This document shows positions 1-11,574 of a stretch of 64,000 nucleotides of DNA, one piece after another. The stretch is taken from contig NHZP01000020.1 of NCBI GenBank assembly GCA_003313425.1, forward strand, positions 186,001 to 250,000, given 5' to 3'. A program made the position numbers and the translations under genes. How positions within the stretch are numbered: position 1 is the first letter of the stretch; each line of letters opens with the position of its first letter. Source of the DNA: Pseudopyrenochaeta lycopersici (lineage: Eukaryota > Ascomycota > Dothideomycetes > Pleosporales > Pseudopyrenochaetaceae). Below the pieces are notes generated by a model, which worked only from the letters and a program-made list of their open reading frames with translations, did no database searches and was not told the DNA's origin.

Positions 1-1638
1 CGAAATCCTATATCTGCTATCGTTCAATGCGCTGACGTAAGTTTCCCTCTCCCCAACCACATGATATCTGTCTAATTCTCCATTAGAGCATCATATCTTC
101 CCATAAAGCCTTTGAGATTCGAACAGCTGACCAAGAAGCCTATCAAAACATCTCCGACAGCACTGTTGACTCTGCAGAGACTATTGTGCAGTGTTCAAAG
201 CACATGAAAACCATCGTGGACGGTAAGTTAATACCTCCAGGTTTGCAATCGTTATGCAGAACACATCCCTCATTAATACTCCTAGATGTGCTCACGATGT
301 CGAAATTGGACTCTGGGCTTTTCGTCATGACTCCAGTCGATGTACAGCTGGAGTCAATCGCACGAGATGCCGTCAGAATGTTCGAGGGCGAGGCCAGATC
401 GGCGGGTGTAAACTTGGAATTCCGACTCGAAGAGTCATGCAAACGGATCCATATCGACTATGTCTCACTCGACCCAACCAGAGTGTTGCAGATCCTAATT
501 GTAAAGACACTTAGTTCTTATTGGTTGACCAGAGCTGACAACACAGAATCTAATCACCAACGCCATCAAGTTCACTCGACTTGAAAAGACTCGCCATATT
601 TCTGTCAGCCTAGGAATCTCCGTTGAGAGGCCAAGCTGCAATGCTGATGGGCAGGTACCCTTTATGTTGACATCTGAGCATTTGGAAGCAAGGACTCTGC
701 AAGCGGACTGGGAGGATGGAGAAATAGTTAGTTCCGACTTGTCCTACAACACATGGCTATTACTGATGAGGAAAGATTTATGTTATCTTCTCTGTGCAAG
801 ATACCGGTCGAGGCTTGAGCGATGCTGAACATGACCTCCTCTTTACCCGTTTCTCCCAAGCTTCGCCGCGTACACATATTGATTACGGTAATACACATAT
901 CCCCCGTTCGTGCTGGGTTGCCCCTCTAACTGTGACCATTCAGGTGGTTCTGGACTCGGCCTATTCATCTCGAGGCGGCTCACGGAGATGCACGGCGGCG
1001 CCATCGGATTCGAGTCGAAAGCCGGGGTTGGCAGTACTTTCTCATTCTATGTGAAAAGCCGGAAGGTCGAAGTCCCATTCCAAGGGAAGGAAGCGAATAC
1101 TACAGCCAGCTTTAGTATACGTGCTCAAGAGATGGTTCTCAGTAGTAGATCTCGTGACGAGGAAGATAAGCCGCCGGACCTGGATGCAAGACTCATCAAG
1201 AACGAGGTTCCAACCAATGATATTTATGTTCTCATTGTAGAGGACAATCTAGTCAACCAACGCGTGCTCGCCATGCAACTACGAAACGTTGGGATGCGAG
1301 TGGCTGTGGCGAATCATGGCGTCGAGGCTCTCGCATACCTACGCAGCACAAAGTATTGCGTCGAGGATGAATCTGCCAATGATCTTTCCATAATTCTGAT
1401 GGATTGGGAAATGCCTGTGATGGATGGGCTGACTTGCGTTCGAAAAATTCGGCAGCTCCAAAAGGAAGGACTTGTGCGAAGACATGTGCCCGTCGTAGCG
1501 GTCACGGCAAATGTCAGATTTGAACAAGTCGAGGTGGCGCTGAGGGCAGGAATGGATGATGTGATCTCGAAACCGTTCAGGATACCTGAACTCTGTGCCT
1601 GCATACAGAAGACGCTTCATAGTACAGCTATGAAATGA
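1..1638 (+). CDS. hybrid sensor histidine kinase, 3' part (5' end outside window)
   Basis: This is a two-component signalling protein that autophosphorylates on His and passes the phosphate to its own C-terminal receiver. Exons that keep frame are 1-36, 87-222, 286-500, 547-726, 776-887 and 944-1638. The five introns are 46-63 nt with normal GT-AG ends. The window opens inside the H-box (RNPISAIVQCAD); the phosphoacceptor His of the expected HE-RNP motif should lie just off the left edge. After it come the N-box (NLITNAIKFT), the G1 box (QDTGRGLS), the G2 box (GSGLGLF) and a receiver domain with acidic pocket (VEDN), phosphoacceptor Asp in LMDWEMPVMDG, and the conserved Lys in SKPF. The protein ends shortly after the receiver at the TGA of 1636-1638. 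Sensor domains lie outside the window, so the stimulus and HHK group cannot be given. The 223-285 intron is 63 nt and has no in-frame stop. Confidence 0.93.
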
Positions 1639-3604
1639 TCGCAAAATACGAAGAAATTGCAATGTAAGGCATCATTTGAGGAGAATGAACGGATCCTCTC
1701 TATGGTGTCTAGATACGCTGTAAAGACCTTCAGTAGTGACTTAACAAGTGCCCATGGGCGCCAGAGCAGATACCGAATACCCAAGTGTATTCACAAATAA
1801 TAGAGGTAAATAGTGGATTAGCTTTCTGTTAGACGCATACTTGCTAAAGTGATGAATGTTTGCTCTGGTTCTGATCCAAGAATTGGTTCGTAATAAGAGT
1901 GTGGCTGCATGATCGTAGTATAGCCGGCCACGTGTATTCTCCAGTTCTGACGAAAGGCCTTGCCCGCTCTTTATATCCCATTGAAACTGTGCTGCAGAAG
2001 TGCTATATGCTTACCGCTTGAGGCGGAGGTAGTATGTGTCGCCTGGTTAGTTCGTCACTGATGAAGTACTTGGTGAGGTTGAGAGTGATAAATATGAGCG
2101 ACACAGCGAATGGCAAAATATGTACCAACACCGTCCGAATGCGGCTGAGACACGATTTTTGATATTGCTTTGTTTGGGCTCTTTATTCGCCATGCAAGGT
2201 TTCAGCCAGAGATTGAGTCTGGTCAGTGCCTCGACTCTAATAGCGCGTAAGATGGGCGATAGAAAGGATTATGATAGTGAATTTTGGCAAGAAAAATACT
2301 GTCGAGGGGGATCTGCAGCTACACCCGGGCAGGCAAGCTGGCGCACAGCTTGCAGTGAACGACAGAGAGCATGTTCGAGTGTCGAAAGTCGGGAAATGTC
2401 AGTGGACAAGCCAATGTCCACCCTTACTTCGGCGCGGAAGGGCTAGGAAGCAGATGCATAAACTGGACGAGATACGCGTATATGCAAAGGACATGTCTCG
2501 TTCCCGGGTCTGACATTGATGATGGGTCTTCCAGATAGAGCCAGGGGAAGTTGTGAGGCGTTGATCCGAGTACGAATGCGTCGTATTTCGTTCAGTAGCT
2601 TATTTCTGCCATCCGTTCTTACCGGTCCATACCACATCCATTGAACAGGTCGATCTACCAATCGCGTGGACCTCTGGTTTTCACTAGCGCTAAATAATTG
2701 AGATGCCCTAATGATGGCCGTCTTTAGCACGTCGTTTATTGGGTGCAGTGCTGAGTTCTCTGAACAGACAGTCGCTTGCGTGGCTGTCTGCGCCTGCTCT
2801 ATACGCCGAGGTGTAAGATTACCTTGGTGCAACACGTCAGTGCCTTTAAGGTGTCAGACTGACTGCTAGAAGGGTTGAGCCTGGCATCGAAACCTCTTGT
2901 GCAAAACATAGGCAGATGTTGCGAAGACTTAGCAGGAAGCTTTAGAGCACAGAATGCGTCGTTGCTACACTTGTAACACACATTCCAAAGATTCAAGCGA
3001 TGACCACAAACAAATGGAAGTAGCACGACACCGCTGATGCTAGTGCTCGTCCTTCATTCGTCAAGTCGATGACCACAACCGTTGCCGAACAACCGATCTG
3101 CGTTTCGCAACGTAATCTGCCAGCCACTCCCTAGCGACACACTGAAGCGCCACGGTAGCGCCTAGGTAACCTTGGAAAGCCTGGCTACGGTGCATTTGCA
3201 GTGTCAGCAAACCCCACAGTCAGCAAAATAGCAGCAAGCTGAACCTGCTAGAGCGAGCAGTCGACTAGAATGTGGCTCATGACACAGCAATAGAGCCACA
3301 TTTGGGCAAAAGTTGGATGAGAAATCAGCCCAAAAATAACATGTTTACCATGCTCAGGGACCACAGCCACGCCAAGTCCCCCATCCCTACTCGTATGAGG
3401 TCAGAGATCCCCTAGCTTGTCCGGGCGTTTGGTGAGAAACGCATGTGGGCCATTCCGCAGCCTCCCGTCCAGGTAGCCAGCTCATTTAACTCTTTATCAC
3501 CTCACCACACTCGTTTATTTTATCTTACCCAGACGATTATTTTCATATTCTTCCCTTCTACACTTCTACTTGTTTTTGGCGTGGAATTACGCCCATTCAC
3601 AAGG
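1639..3604. other. intergenic region, no supported gene
   Basis: About 2 kb between the histidine kinase stop and the phospholipase B start. Only short open frames without recognisable domains or paired splice signals are present, the longest being 130 codons on the minus strand at 2443-2835. The last 150 bases are pyrimidine-rich, as expected for a promoter and 5' leader of the next gene. Confidence 0.6.
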
Positions 3605-5687
3605 ATGAAGTATACCTCCTTTTTGGCAGCTTCGGCATTCACAAGCTTAGCGAGCTGTACGTGATGAGGCGTTCGGTGCTGCAGGAACCCACTGACGCAA
3701 CATGCATAGCATCCACAATTGTCGCTCGAGAAGCTAGAGTCGCACCACCCTCCAACGCAGTCGAATCATGGAAACGCGCATCTCCCCAAGCTCCCAATGG
3801 CTATGCGCCAGCTGAAGTCGACTGTCCTTCGACACGCCCGAGCATTCGATCTGCCGACCGTCTATCCGACCAAGAAACAGCATGGCTTCAGAAGAGGAGG
3901 CCAAACACGGTCGATCCCATGCGCGAATTCCTCGTGCGCGCAAACATTACAGGCTTCGATGTCGGCGCATACATCGACAGCCATCGCGACAACACTAGCT
4001 CGCTACCAAACATTGCGCTTGCCTTTTCGGGAGGAGGATACAGAGCCTTGTTGAATGGAGCAGGTGCTCTCGCCGCTTTCGACAGCCGTACACCGGGTGC
4101 GACGGGCAGAGGCCAGTTGGGAGGATTGCTACAGGCTTCGACATATGCCGCTGCGCTATCTGGTGGGGGTTGGATGATTGGCAGCATCTACGCAAACAAC
4201 TTCACTACTGTGCAGGACATCATTAACCATGGCGAGAACTCTGCCATCTGGCAATTCCAGAACTCACTCTTTGTTGGTCCGCCACAGGGAAGCGTCCAAA
4301 TTCTTTCAACGGCCGACTACTTTTCAAATCTAGTCAGCACAGTCAGGTCCAAAGTCGACTCGCCGGCGGGAAGGTTCAATTCGTCTATCACCGATTTCTA
4401 CGGCCGTGGCCTCTCCTTCCAACTCATCAACGCCACCGATGGCGGGCCAGGTACATTCTATTCACATCCACTCGTTGATCTCTACTAACGCACTTAGCTT
4501 ACACATTCTCTTCTATTCAAAATGACAACGACTTCTCTAACGGCAATGCGCCGATGCCCATCCTCGTGGCTGATGAGCGCGCCCCTGGAGATACCATTAT
4601 TTCTCTCAACGCCACCGTCTTTGAATTTAACCCCTTCGAGATGGGGTCTTTTGACCCGACCACCTACGGGTTTGCACCTTTGAAGTACATTGGCTCCAAC
4701 TTTTCTAACGGTCGACTCCCGCAAGATCAAGGCTGCGTAGCTGGATTTGACAACCTTGGGTTTGTCATGGGAACCAGCTCCTCCCTGTTCAATCAGATCT
4801 TCTTGAACTTGAACAGCTTCACTGGCATTCCTGATATCCTCAGGACCGCCATCTCAAACATTTTGAGTGGCATTGGGGAAGATTCCAATGACATTGCTGA
4901 TTATACGCCTAACCCATTCCTCGGCTTCCATAACGATACGAACCCTAGTGCAGATAATCAGCGCCTTACACTTGTTGATGGTGGAGAAGACCTTCAGAAT
5001 ATTCCCCTCAACCCAGTCATTCAGCCTATGCGACAGGTTGATGTGATCTTTGCGGTCGACTCGTCTGCCGACACAGTCGAGGCTGATGATCCTTCCCAAA
5101 ACTGGCCTAATGGCACTGCGCTTGTCGCGACGTACCAGCGTGCCAACACAGACATTATGAACAAAACCACATTCCCTTATATTCCGGGTCAGGATACCTT
5201 TGTCGCCCTAGGTCTTAACAACCGCCCCACTTTCTTCGGCTGCAACAGCAGCAACGTTACTGAGGGCAACAATATCCCTCCGCTCGTTGTCTACCTTCCT
5301 AATTCTCCTTATGTTTTCTGGTCTAATCAGTCGACCTTTGGCAAGCTAGATTACTCTATTAGGGAGCGCAATGCCATGATACAGAATGGTTATGATGTTG
5401 CCACACAGGCCAACTCTACACGCCAAGGCGCTTCGAACTGGCCAACTTGCGTTGGATGCGCCATTCTTTCGAGGAGCTTGGAGCGAAACGGTGAGGCCAT
5501 TCCTGAGGTGTGCCAGCAGTGCTTCACCCAGTATTGCTGGAATGGCACGGTTGTCGAGGACTCTGCGCCCTACCTCCCGCAGCTGATTCTTGCTGCTGTT
5601 GACACGACCAGTGGTGTTGGCAAGTTTGTACCAAACGTCTTTGGTATTGCATTGGCTGCGGCTGTATCCGGATATCTGATAATGTGA
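3605..5687 (+). CDS. lysophospholipase / phospholipase B, secreted and probably GPI-anchored
   Basis: Phospholipase B removes fatty acids from phospholipids and lysophospholipids at the cell surface or outside the cell. Exons 3605-3656, 3710-4450 and 4498-5687 join in frame to a 660-residue protein, the usual size of the family. The first 17 residues form a signal peptide. The cPLA2-type catalytic module shows the oxyanion segment FSGGGYRALLNGAG (from about residue 123), the nucleophile in LSGGGW (Ser168) and the catalytic Asp in LVDGGEDLQNIPLNP (Asp425). Many N-glycosylation sites (NFS, NAT, NSS, NGT) and a final small-residue and hydrophobic tail (ALAAAVSGYLIM) suggest GPI attachment. An in-frame ATG lies upstream at 3443, but the 3605 ATG places the signal peptide first and is preferred. 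The family often contributes to nutrient scavenging and host interaction. Confidence 0.93.
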
Positions 5688-6004
5688 TCAGTTGTCGATA
5701 CACAAATCTTTCAGTGGTTGATCTTTTGGATCTAGGGCTGCATGCTGGCGTTTTCAAAATGATACCTCATTTCATTGTGTTTAGTAGTTTATCCATCAGT
5801 TAGTAAAGTCGGTTCACCGCGAAACACATTCTGCCCTATCATTGGTGAAATAATGCCTCTTACGAAGCTCGTACGTTGCGGCTCTGCGGGACGGCGTGCC
5901 CTGCACCACCGAGCCGTGCCCCGCGAGCAACCGCCACTCAAAAAAGTTTCTACCCCGCCACGACTCGGAAGACCACCAAATCGCATTCCAAACAAACAAA
6001 CAAA
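5688..6004. other. intergenic region between PLB and DPH2
   Basis: 317 bases between two genes in the same direction, holding the PLB 3' end and the DPH2 promoter and leader. The DPH2 frame is open upstream to 5876, but the leader sequence there is not protein-like. No other feature was seen. Confidence 0.5.
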
Positions 6005-7753
6005 ATGGCTGTGTCTGCTCTCGGATCTGCGCCTGTGCTCTCAACGCCCGATACACATATCTTCGAAGACCCTACACCTACCGTAGACCCTTCGAGCCTT
6101 CCCCGTCTTTCAGATGACCAGAGCACACTCACATACGAGATCGAACGGACAGTCAAGGAAATTAGGGAAGGAAGATGGAAAAGGATAGCTTTGCAGTTTC
6201 CGGACCACATGCTCACGGATGCGCCGAAGGTATATGAGCAGTTAAGTCGGGGGCTAGGAAAGGCGAGGAAAGCACAGCACGGTGACCAGAAGAGTAGCCC
6301 GTCAAATGGGATGACAGCACAGGAAGACCTGAGCGCAAATCTGGAAACAATAGCGATACGGGAGGAAAACAAAACAGAAGAAAGGTTGTTCATATTGGGA
6401 GACACATCATACGGTGCATGTTGCGTGGACGAGGTTGCGGCAGAGCACGTTGATGCAGATGTTGTTGTGCATTATGGGCGGTCATGCCTGTCACCCCCCT
6501 CGAGGTTACCCGTAATATATGTCTTCACAGAACAACCGCTAGATCTGGATCCAGTGGTGTCCACATTCAAAGAAACATATCCGGACAAAGGGGTCAAGGT
6601 GATCTTGATGGCAGATATCCCCTACTCGCACCTCATCGCTCCACTCCACGCACGCCTCCAGGGCGAAGACTATACCAACATCTACGCTACAGAAATTGTT
6701 CACAACCCCTCTTCGCTCTTACCAAATCGAACCATACCGCCTGAAGCCGACGAAGAGAAGACCCTGCTTGCTGACTACGCCTTATTCCATATCTCTGACC
6801 CACCAACCGCCCTCTTACTCACGCTCTCCTCTCGCGTTGCCTCAATACACATCTATCCAACGTCTGCCTTCACCTCCACGCCTTCCGCTTCTCTTGCCTC
6901 CACCGCCCAATCCCTCCGCCGACGCTACGCACTCTTGACTTCGCTCTCCACAACGCCTATCTATGGCATCCTCATCAATACGCTCTCTGTGAAGAATTAC
7001 ATGCACATTCTATCGCACGTGCAGCGCCAAATCACCGCTGCGGGTAAAAAGTACTACACCTTCGTTGTAGGCAAGGTGAATGCAGCCAAAGTTGCGAATT
7101 TCAGTGAGGTCGGCGGCTGGGTCGTGATAGGCTGTTGGGAGAGCAGTTTGATCGAGAGCAGAGAGTTTTGGCGGCCGATGATTACGCCATGGGAGCTGAG
7201 GGTGGCGCTCATGGGCGACGAGGAGAGGGTGTGGACAGGCGCATGGGAAGCGGATTTTGAGACTGTGCTGAGAGAAAAGAAGGATGAGCAGGTTGGAGAG
7301 AAGGAGAGTGGTGCACAGTCAGAGCAGCGGCAACAGGTTGAAGGGCAGGATGATTCGAATGGCGATGCAGAGGGTGAATATGACTCTGATGAAGAATCAG
7401 CCCCTCCTGAATTCGATCTTAGAACTGGCCGCTACGTCTCGCATTCTCGACCCATGCGCTCCGCGACACCCAAAGAGCCATCAACGGTTCAAAATGCACA
7501 GAAAAGTCCTGAGAGTACGGTTCTGACGAAGCGAGCGAATGGTGACATAGCAGCGGTTGGAGGTGTGGCCTCCCCTGGTGCTGAGTATCTGCGCTCGCAA
7601 AGAACATGGCAGGGCCTAGGTAGCGACTATCGGAACGAGGAAGAAGAAGAAGACGGGCATCCGAGTGTAAACAGCCATGCAGCTAAGATGGAAGAAGGCA
7701 GGAGTGGGATAGCAAGGGGTTACGTTGTTGGCGGGGAAGAAAAAAGACATTAA
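6005..7753 (+). CDS. DPH2: diphthamide biosynthesis protein 2 (DPH2)
   Basis: DPH2 partners DPH1 in the radical-SAM type [4Fe-4S] enzyme that starts diphthamide formation on the target His of elongation factor 2 in the cytosol. The gene has a single exon and encodes 582 residues. Family signatures are RIALQFPDHMLTDAPKVYE near the N-terminus, then LGDTSYGACCVDEVAAEH, VHYGRSCLSP and VIGCWESSLIESREFW. The candidate cluster ligands are Cys139 (or Cys140), Cys161 and Cys377; the 22-residue spacing between the first two is the spacing of the yeast protein. The ATG at 6005 follows an A-rich leader (ACAAACAAACAAA) and begins the conserved part. Upstream in-frame codons back to 5876 look untranslated. 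The last 150 residues are acidic and low in complexity, as in other fungal DPH2 proteins. Confidence 0.93.
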   Translation: MAVSALGSAPVLSTPDTHIFEDPTPTVDPSSLPRLSDDQSTLTYEIERTVKEIREGRWKRIALQFPDHMLTDAPKVYEQLSRGLGKARKAQHGDQKSSPSNGMTAQEDLSANLETIAIREENKTEERLFILGDTSYGACCVDEVAAEHVDADVVVHYGRSCLSPPSRLPVIYVFTEQPLDLDPVVSTFKETYPDKGVKVILMADIPYSHLIAPLHARLQGEDYTNIYATEIVHNPSSLLPNRTIPPEADEEKTLLADYALFHISDPPTALLLTLSSRVASIHIYPTSAFTSTPSASLASTAQSLRRRYALLTSLSTTPIYGILINTLSVKNYMHILSHVQRQITAAGKKYYTFVVGKVNAAKVANFSEVGGWVVIGCWESSLIESREFWRPMITPWELRVALMGDEERVWTGAWEADFETVLREKKDEQVGEKESGAQSEQRQQVEGQDDSNGDAEGEYDSDEESAPPEFDLRTGRYVSHSRPMRSATPKEPSTVQNAQKSPESTVLTKRANGDIAAVGGVASPGAEYLRSQRTWQGLGSDYRNEEEEEDGHPSVNSHAAKMEEGRSGIARGYVVGGEEKRH

Positions 7754-8005
7754 AGTACGATAAAAAGAACAATAAATATAGAGTACAGCTCTCTAAGAGC
7801 GCTACAGATGATCAACGTGGTATCCCTAATACAGCTTGGTGATTCTACCCATACACCGTTAGGTAGCACGAACCTGCTGAACAGGTTCAGAGCAGCTATC
7901 CCGTCCATGGAACACCGTAACATGAATTCGCGTACAATCGACAGACCACCTCAAACGCCATCCTCGAGTATTCTCTTCCTTCCTCACTTAGAGTAACGTT
8001 ATAAT

Positions 8006-11000
8006 CTATCCGCCGCCCTCAGCGATAGCCTTGAGCAATCCACCCATGTAATTCCTCAAAGTAAGATTATGACTCGCCACAAAACTTAATTGCTCCTTCA
8101 CCGGCGCAAAGACTCTCGCAACCCATCCCACACTCCGTGCTTCCTGCTCCTCCTTCTCTTCGTTTTCTCTGGCCTGTTCGCGCGCTAGCTCACCCGCGGC
8201 ATCGCTCAATCTTGGCTTCTTGCTGCTGGTCGAGCGTCGATGATCTGGGCTGCTTTCACTAAAGGTGCGCTTGTGCGTGGGTGAATCGGGAGCGATTTCA
8301 ATAACAGAGGAGGGCGGTGGTATTTTGTTGAGCTGCCGCGCGAGATTGCGAAGCACGAGGACAGAGGACAGTGGAAGACCGGCAGCGTCGTTCGCCTCGT
8401 CTGTGGCGGTGTTGTAGTAGCGGAAGTTTGGCGCTGGCTGGGGCTCCACTCCGTTATCCTTACTGCTTCCATTTCTACTAGCAGAGGAGCTTGAAGAGTT
8501 GTTGTATCGACCACCCATACCCAAGCTACCCAAACCCGCAGGCTGTCCAAACTGCGGTTGGAAGTTCTCACTTCTGACTTGTGCAGAGGACGTTGGTGGT
8601 CTAGATTCTGAAGGAGTGCGGTTATGTCTGGCATGAATGGCTTGTTTGATGCTGGTGTCCGGTAAATGCGTCTTGATATGCTGGCCAGCGTTAAAAGCAC
8701 TCTCCGTACCTGTTGGTGTAAAATGCGTACAGCCTCCCCAATGACAAAAGTACTTGGTCGGTTGGGTAGCTGAGACAGCGTCGCCGTTCTCCATATCGAT
8801 ATCGGGCTTAGGCTCGAGCAGCCACTGGCCAGTTTCTTGGTCGCGGGGTACTTTGAGATGCACGCTGACTACATGTTCCCACATCGCTCTGGCGCCAGAT
8901 GTGAACTCCCCGCATTCAATCTTGGGGGTTGTGTGTTTGGAGTCTGCGTGCCCATTTAGGAGACTTGGTGGATGCCAGCAGCATCGCATGTATGATTTCT
9001 TGGTGCTCGGGTCCACTGGTACTGACCGGGGCCTTATTCCTCGAATAGTGTACTTTGGTTGGCCGCCTACAGTCAGTACCTGAGCGGACGCACTGCCAAA
9101 CGTTGTAGATACATTCGTAATGAAATCTTTTGCTGGCATGAGCGCTTTGAACGCAGCTGGGTTAGACGCCATAGATTCTTGAAAGGCGGCGTTGTATGCC
9201 GACCAGAGTTGGATTTGTGTGATTTCTCCAGTGGCATCTTCCTCGAAGCATGTCTTGAGCCATTGCGAACTCCGCTCTGGTTCGTCAAGGGTAACGAGGT
9301 GGTCGATGATTGCAGACGATAATTTAGGTGCGCCTTCTGGTTGGGTTGAGGCTTTTGATGTCTTCGGCGTACTCCTACGTTCCTCGTAGGCGATAGCACC
9401 ATATTGTAGTAATCGAACCAGCTGGTTTACCACTCCTTCAATGTCAACTTCATGAGCAAGGATCTCAACGTTGTCGGGAAATCCGGTGAAGAGATAAAGG
9501 AAGTCCAAGCAGGCTATGCGCAGATCCTCGTCTTCCACAAGTAGCCAGTCGCATATTGACTTCAAAGTCTTGACTGGTACGTTTGACAGTTTATTTGTAG
9601 CCTCCAGATTCATAGCTATTCGCGCGAGTGCTCGCAATGACGTGATAATTCTGCCGCGATCATCTGAATCGACCCGATTTAGCAAAGAAAGATAAAGAGG
9701 GCTCTGTGAACTCAATATCCAATACTTTGTCAACTGTTCAGCAATCTCAAGAGCGTAATGCTGCAACTCAATCACTGTGGGGTGTTTCGGTAGATTGAGG
9801 ATGATGACGATCAGGTCTTGTATAGAAGGTATCATGGTAACGAAGTGAGCATTCTCCTTGAGCATGACCATGTTCCGGATGATAAGGGCAGCTTCGTTGA
9901 TCATGTTGAGAGAATTCGCCGTATCTTCCGGCAGTAGATCATCATGAACATCTAGTGTGTGTAGCGACTGGATCCGCTTCAGTAGGTCGCGGGTCCCGGA
10001 AAGGCCGTTGAGGACATGAGGTTGATCAAAGTCTTCCTCGACGTATGAGATCTCCCAGCTCACATCGAAGAACAATGAGCCGACATCGATGACTTTTGCA
10101 ATGAGAGCCTCCGCAAGACCAGGGAACTGGTCAAAGCGATACTTGTCACCTCGTTCGTGTGAGATTTTCACCAAGTGATGAAGTGCATATGCCTCCTCCT
10201 CGGGTTCCTTTGATCGCAGCGCATGAAGAGCGCGGATATAGATGTTTGGCCCGGGAAAGCCAGTACCAGGCAGCATCATGCCCTTGAGCGGCACGGGCCT
10301 GTTCTTCTTGTTGAGTATGTATTTCTTGCGCGACTGTATGTAGTTGTCGAGGCTGTTCGATGGGGTTACGACAGGTTTCATGGTTGCCGGCAGGGCGCTT
10401 CGTGGCTCGTAATTCGCGATTGTCATGGCTGCTCCGCTTGTGCCATAGCCATTGACTTGAGGGGAGTTTAAATGGCCCGTAGACTGACGCGTTTGTCGAG
10501 TCGAGACTTCAGGCTGGAAAAGCACGCGCTGGGGAGGCGCATGGCGCAAGGATCGTGTCGCCCGGCCGACACTGCCAGGGTCATCAACGTCCATTTTGTC
10601 GTCCTTGGGTGTCTTCTTGGCGTCGCCGTCTTCGTCTTCGTCCTCTGAGTCTTCCTCGCCGTTGCGTAATCGTTCAGCTTCGCGACTGCCGGGAGGGAAG
10701 AAGTTGTCGACGGTGCGGCTCAGCAAGTCTCCGCCTTTTGCGGATACGTCCTCGAGAATCTCTTTCGGCGGCGGTTCGCGCTTGTGGACGGTCGATATCT
10801 CGTAGGCCCTACATCATGCGTAAGCAAGTGCGCGACTACGCTGCAGCCTGAGACGCTTTACGTACGCAAGATTCTTGTAGTACGTTGTCTTTATCAGAAA
10901 CGCTTGGGTGGTAAGACTGGGACTTTGGGGAAGGAATTCGGAAGCAATTCTCCTCCAGGCAAGCTTGTTGCCCTTGGTATCTGAGACCTTGTCGTATCCG

Positions 11001-11232
11001 CCCTCCTCATTTACGCGTTTGTAGAGGCGCAATAAATCAATATGTCGGCTACCAACTTTTGGTTCGCGGTCCAGAATTGTTCTGCAGATTACATCAATAT
11101 ACGCTCATGTATCAACGCAAAGACATCTAGCACCCACCCTCGCTTTTCGTGGTATTCGGCCAAAGTGTCTAGGAATTCCTCATATTCTTGGGTATGGTCG
11201 ACGGATGGGTCTTTCGGTTTGTTTGGGGCCAT
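8006..11232 (-). CDS. Rsc9-like ARID subunit of RSC/SWI-SNF chromatin remodelling complex
   Basis: This is a nuclear DNA-binding subunit of an ATP-dependent chromatin remodeller. Minus-strand exons are 11232-11138, 11081-10866 and 10808-8006, with introns of 56 and 57 nt, giving 1037 residues. Exons 1-2 encode a complete ARID domain: TQEYEEFLDTLAEYHEKRG, then LDREPKVGSR, LYKRVNEEGGYDKVSD and the WRRIASEF helix. Exon 1 alone would be missed by simple ORF calling because it is 31 codons long. The middle is the helical Rsc9 region (LHALRSKEPEEEAYALHHL onwards). The C-terminal half carries a Cys/His cluster (YFCHWGGC with QHIKTHLP) typical of the RFX-like or zinc-finger part of fungal Rsc9. Acidic and KR-rich stretches sit at both ends. 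The gene is divergent from the Rec114-like gene across 342 bp. Confidence 0.87.
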
Positions 11233-11574
11233 GTTGCAGTTGGCGCATTTACCTGGGACTGCTTGGGCCTGGATCGCGAGACATCCACGTTGACAAATAG
11301 AGTGCCAGGCGCAATGGCAGTGCTAGTTCTGGTGAATGCGCGGCGCGCTTTCGTCGCGAAATGATGGATGAACACCAGAATGCACATCCCCAAGTCCCTC
11401 GCGCCGCACTATCTATTGGTCCGTGCGCGGTCACGTGCCCCACCCATTACGGCTTCCTTCCACATTCGTTCCAGCACTCACATTGCATCCAATCCTCACG
11501 CAGGGTAAATGTATGCCCATGAATCTGCATGGAGCATTTGATCCAAACTAACGGGCATCTTTCACTAACCCAGC
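11233..11574. promoter_or_regulatory. divergent promoter region between Rsc9-like and Rec114-like genes
   Basis: 342 bp separates the start codons of two divergently transcribed genes, so both promoters must lie here. It is GC-rich around 11330-11460, and no clear TATA box was seen in either direction. The assignment rests on gene layout only. Confidence 0.5.

Noticed and set aside
2443..2835. 130-codon minus-strand frame
   Set aside because: No domain, no convincing promoter or splice signals; sits in a region with other short frames on both strands.
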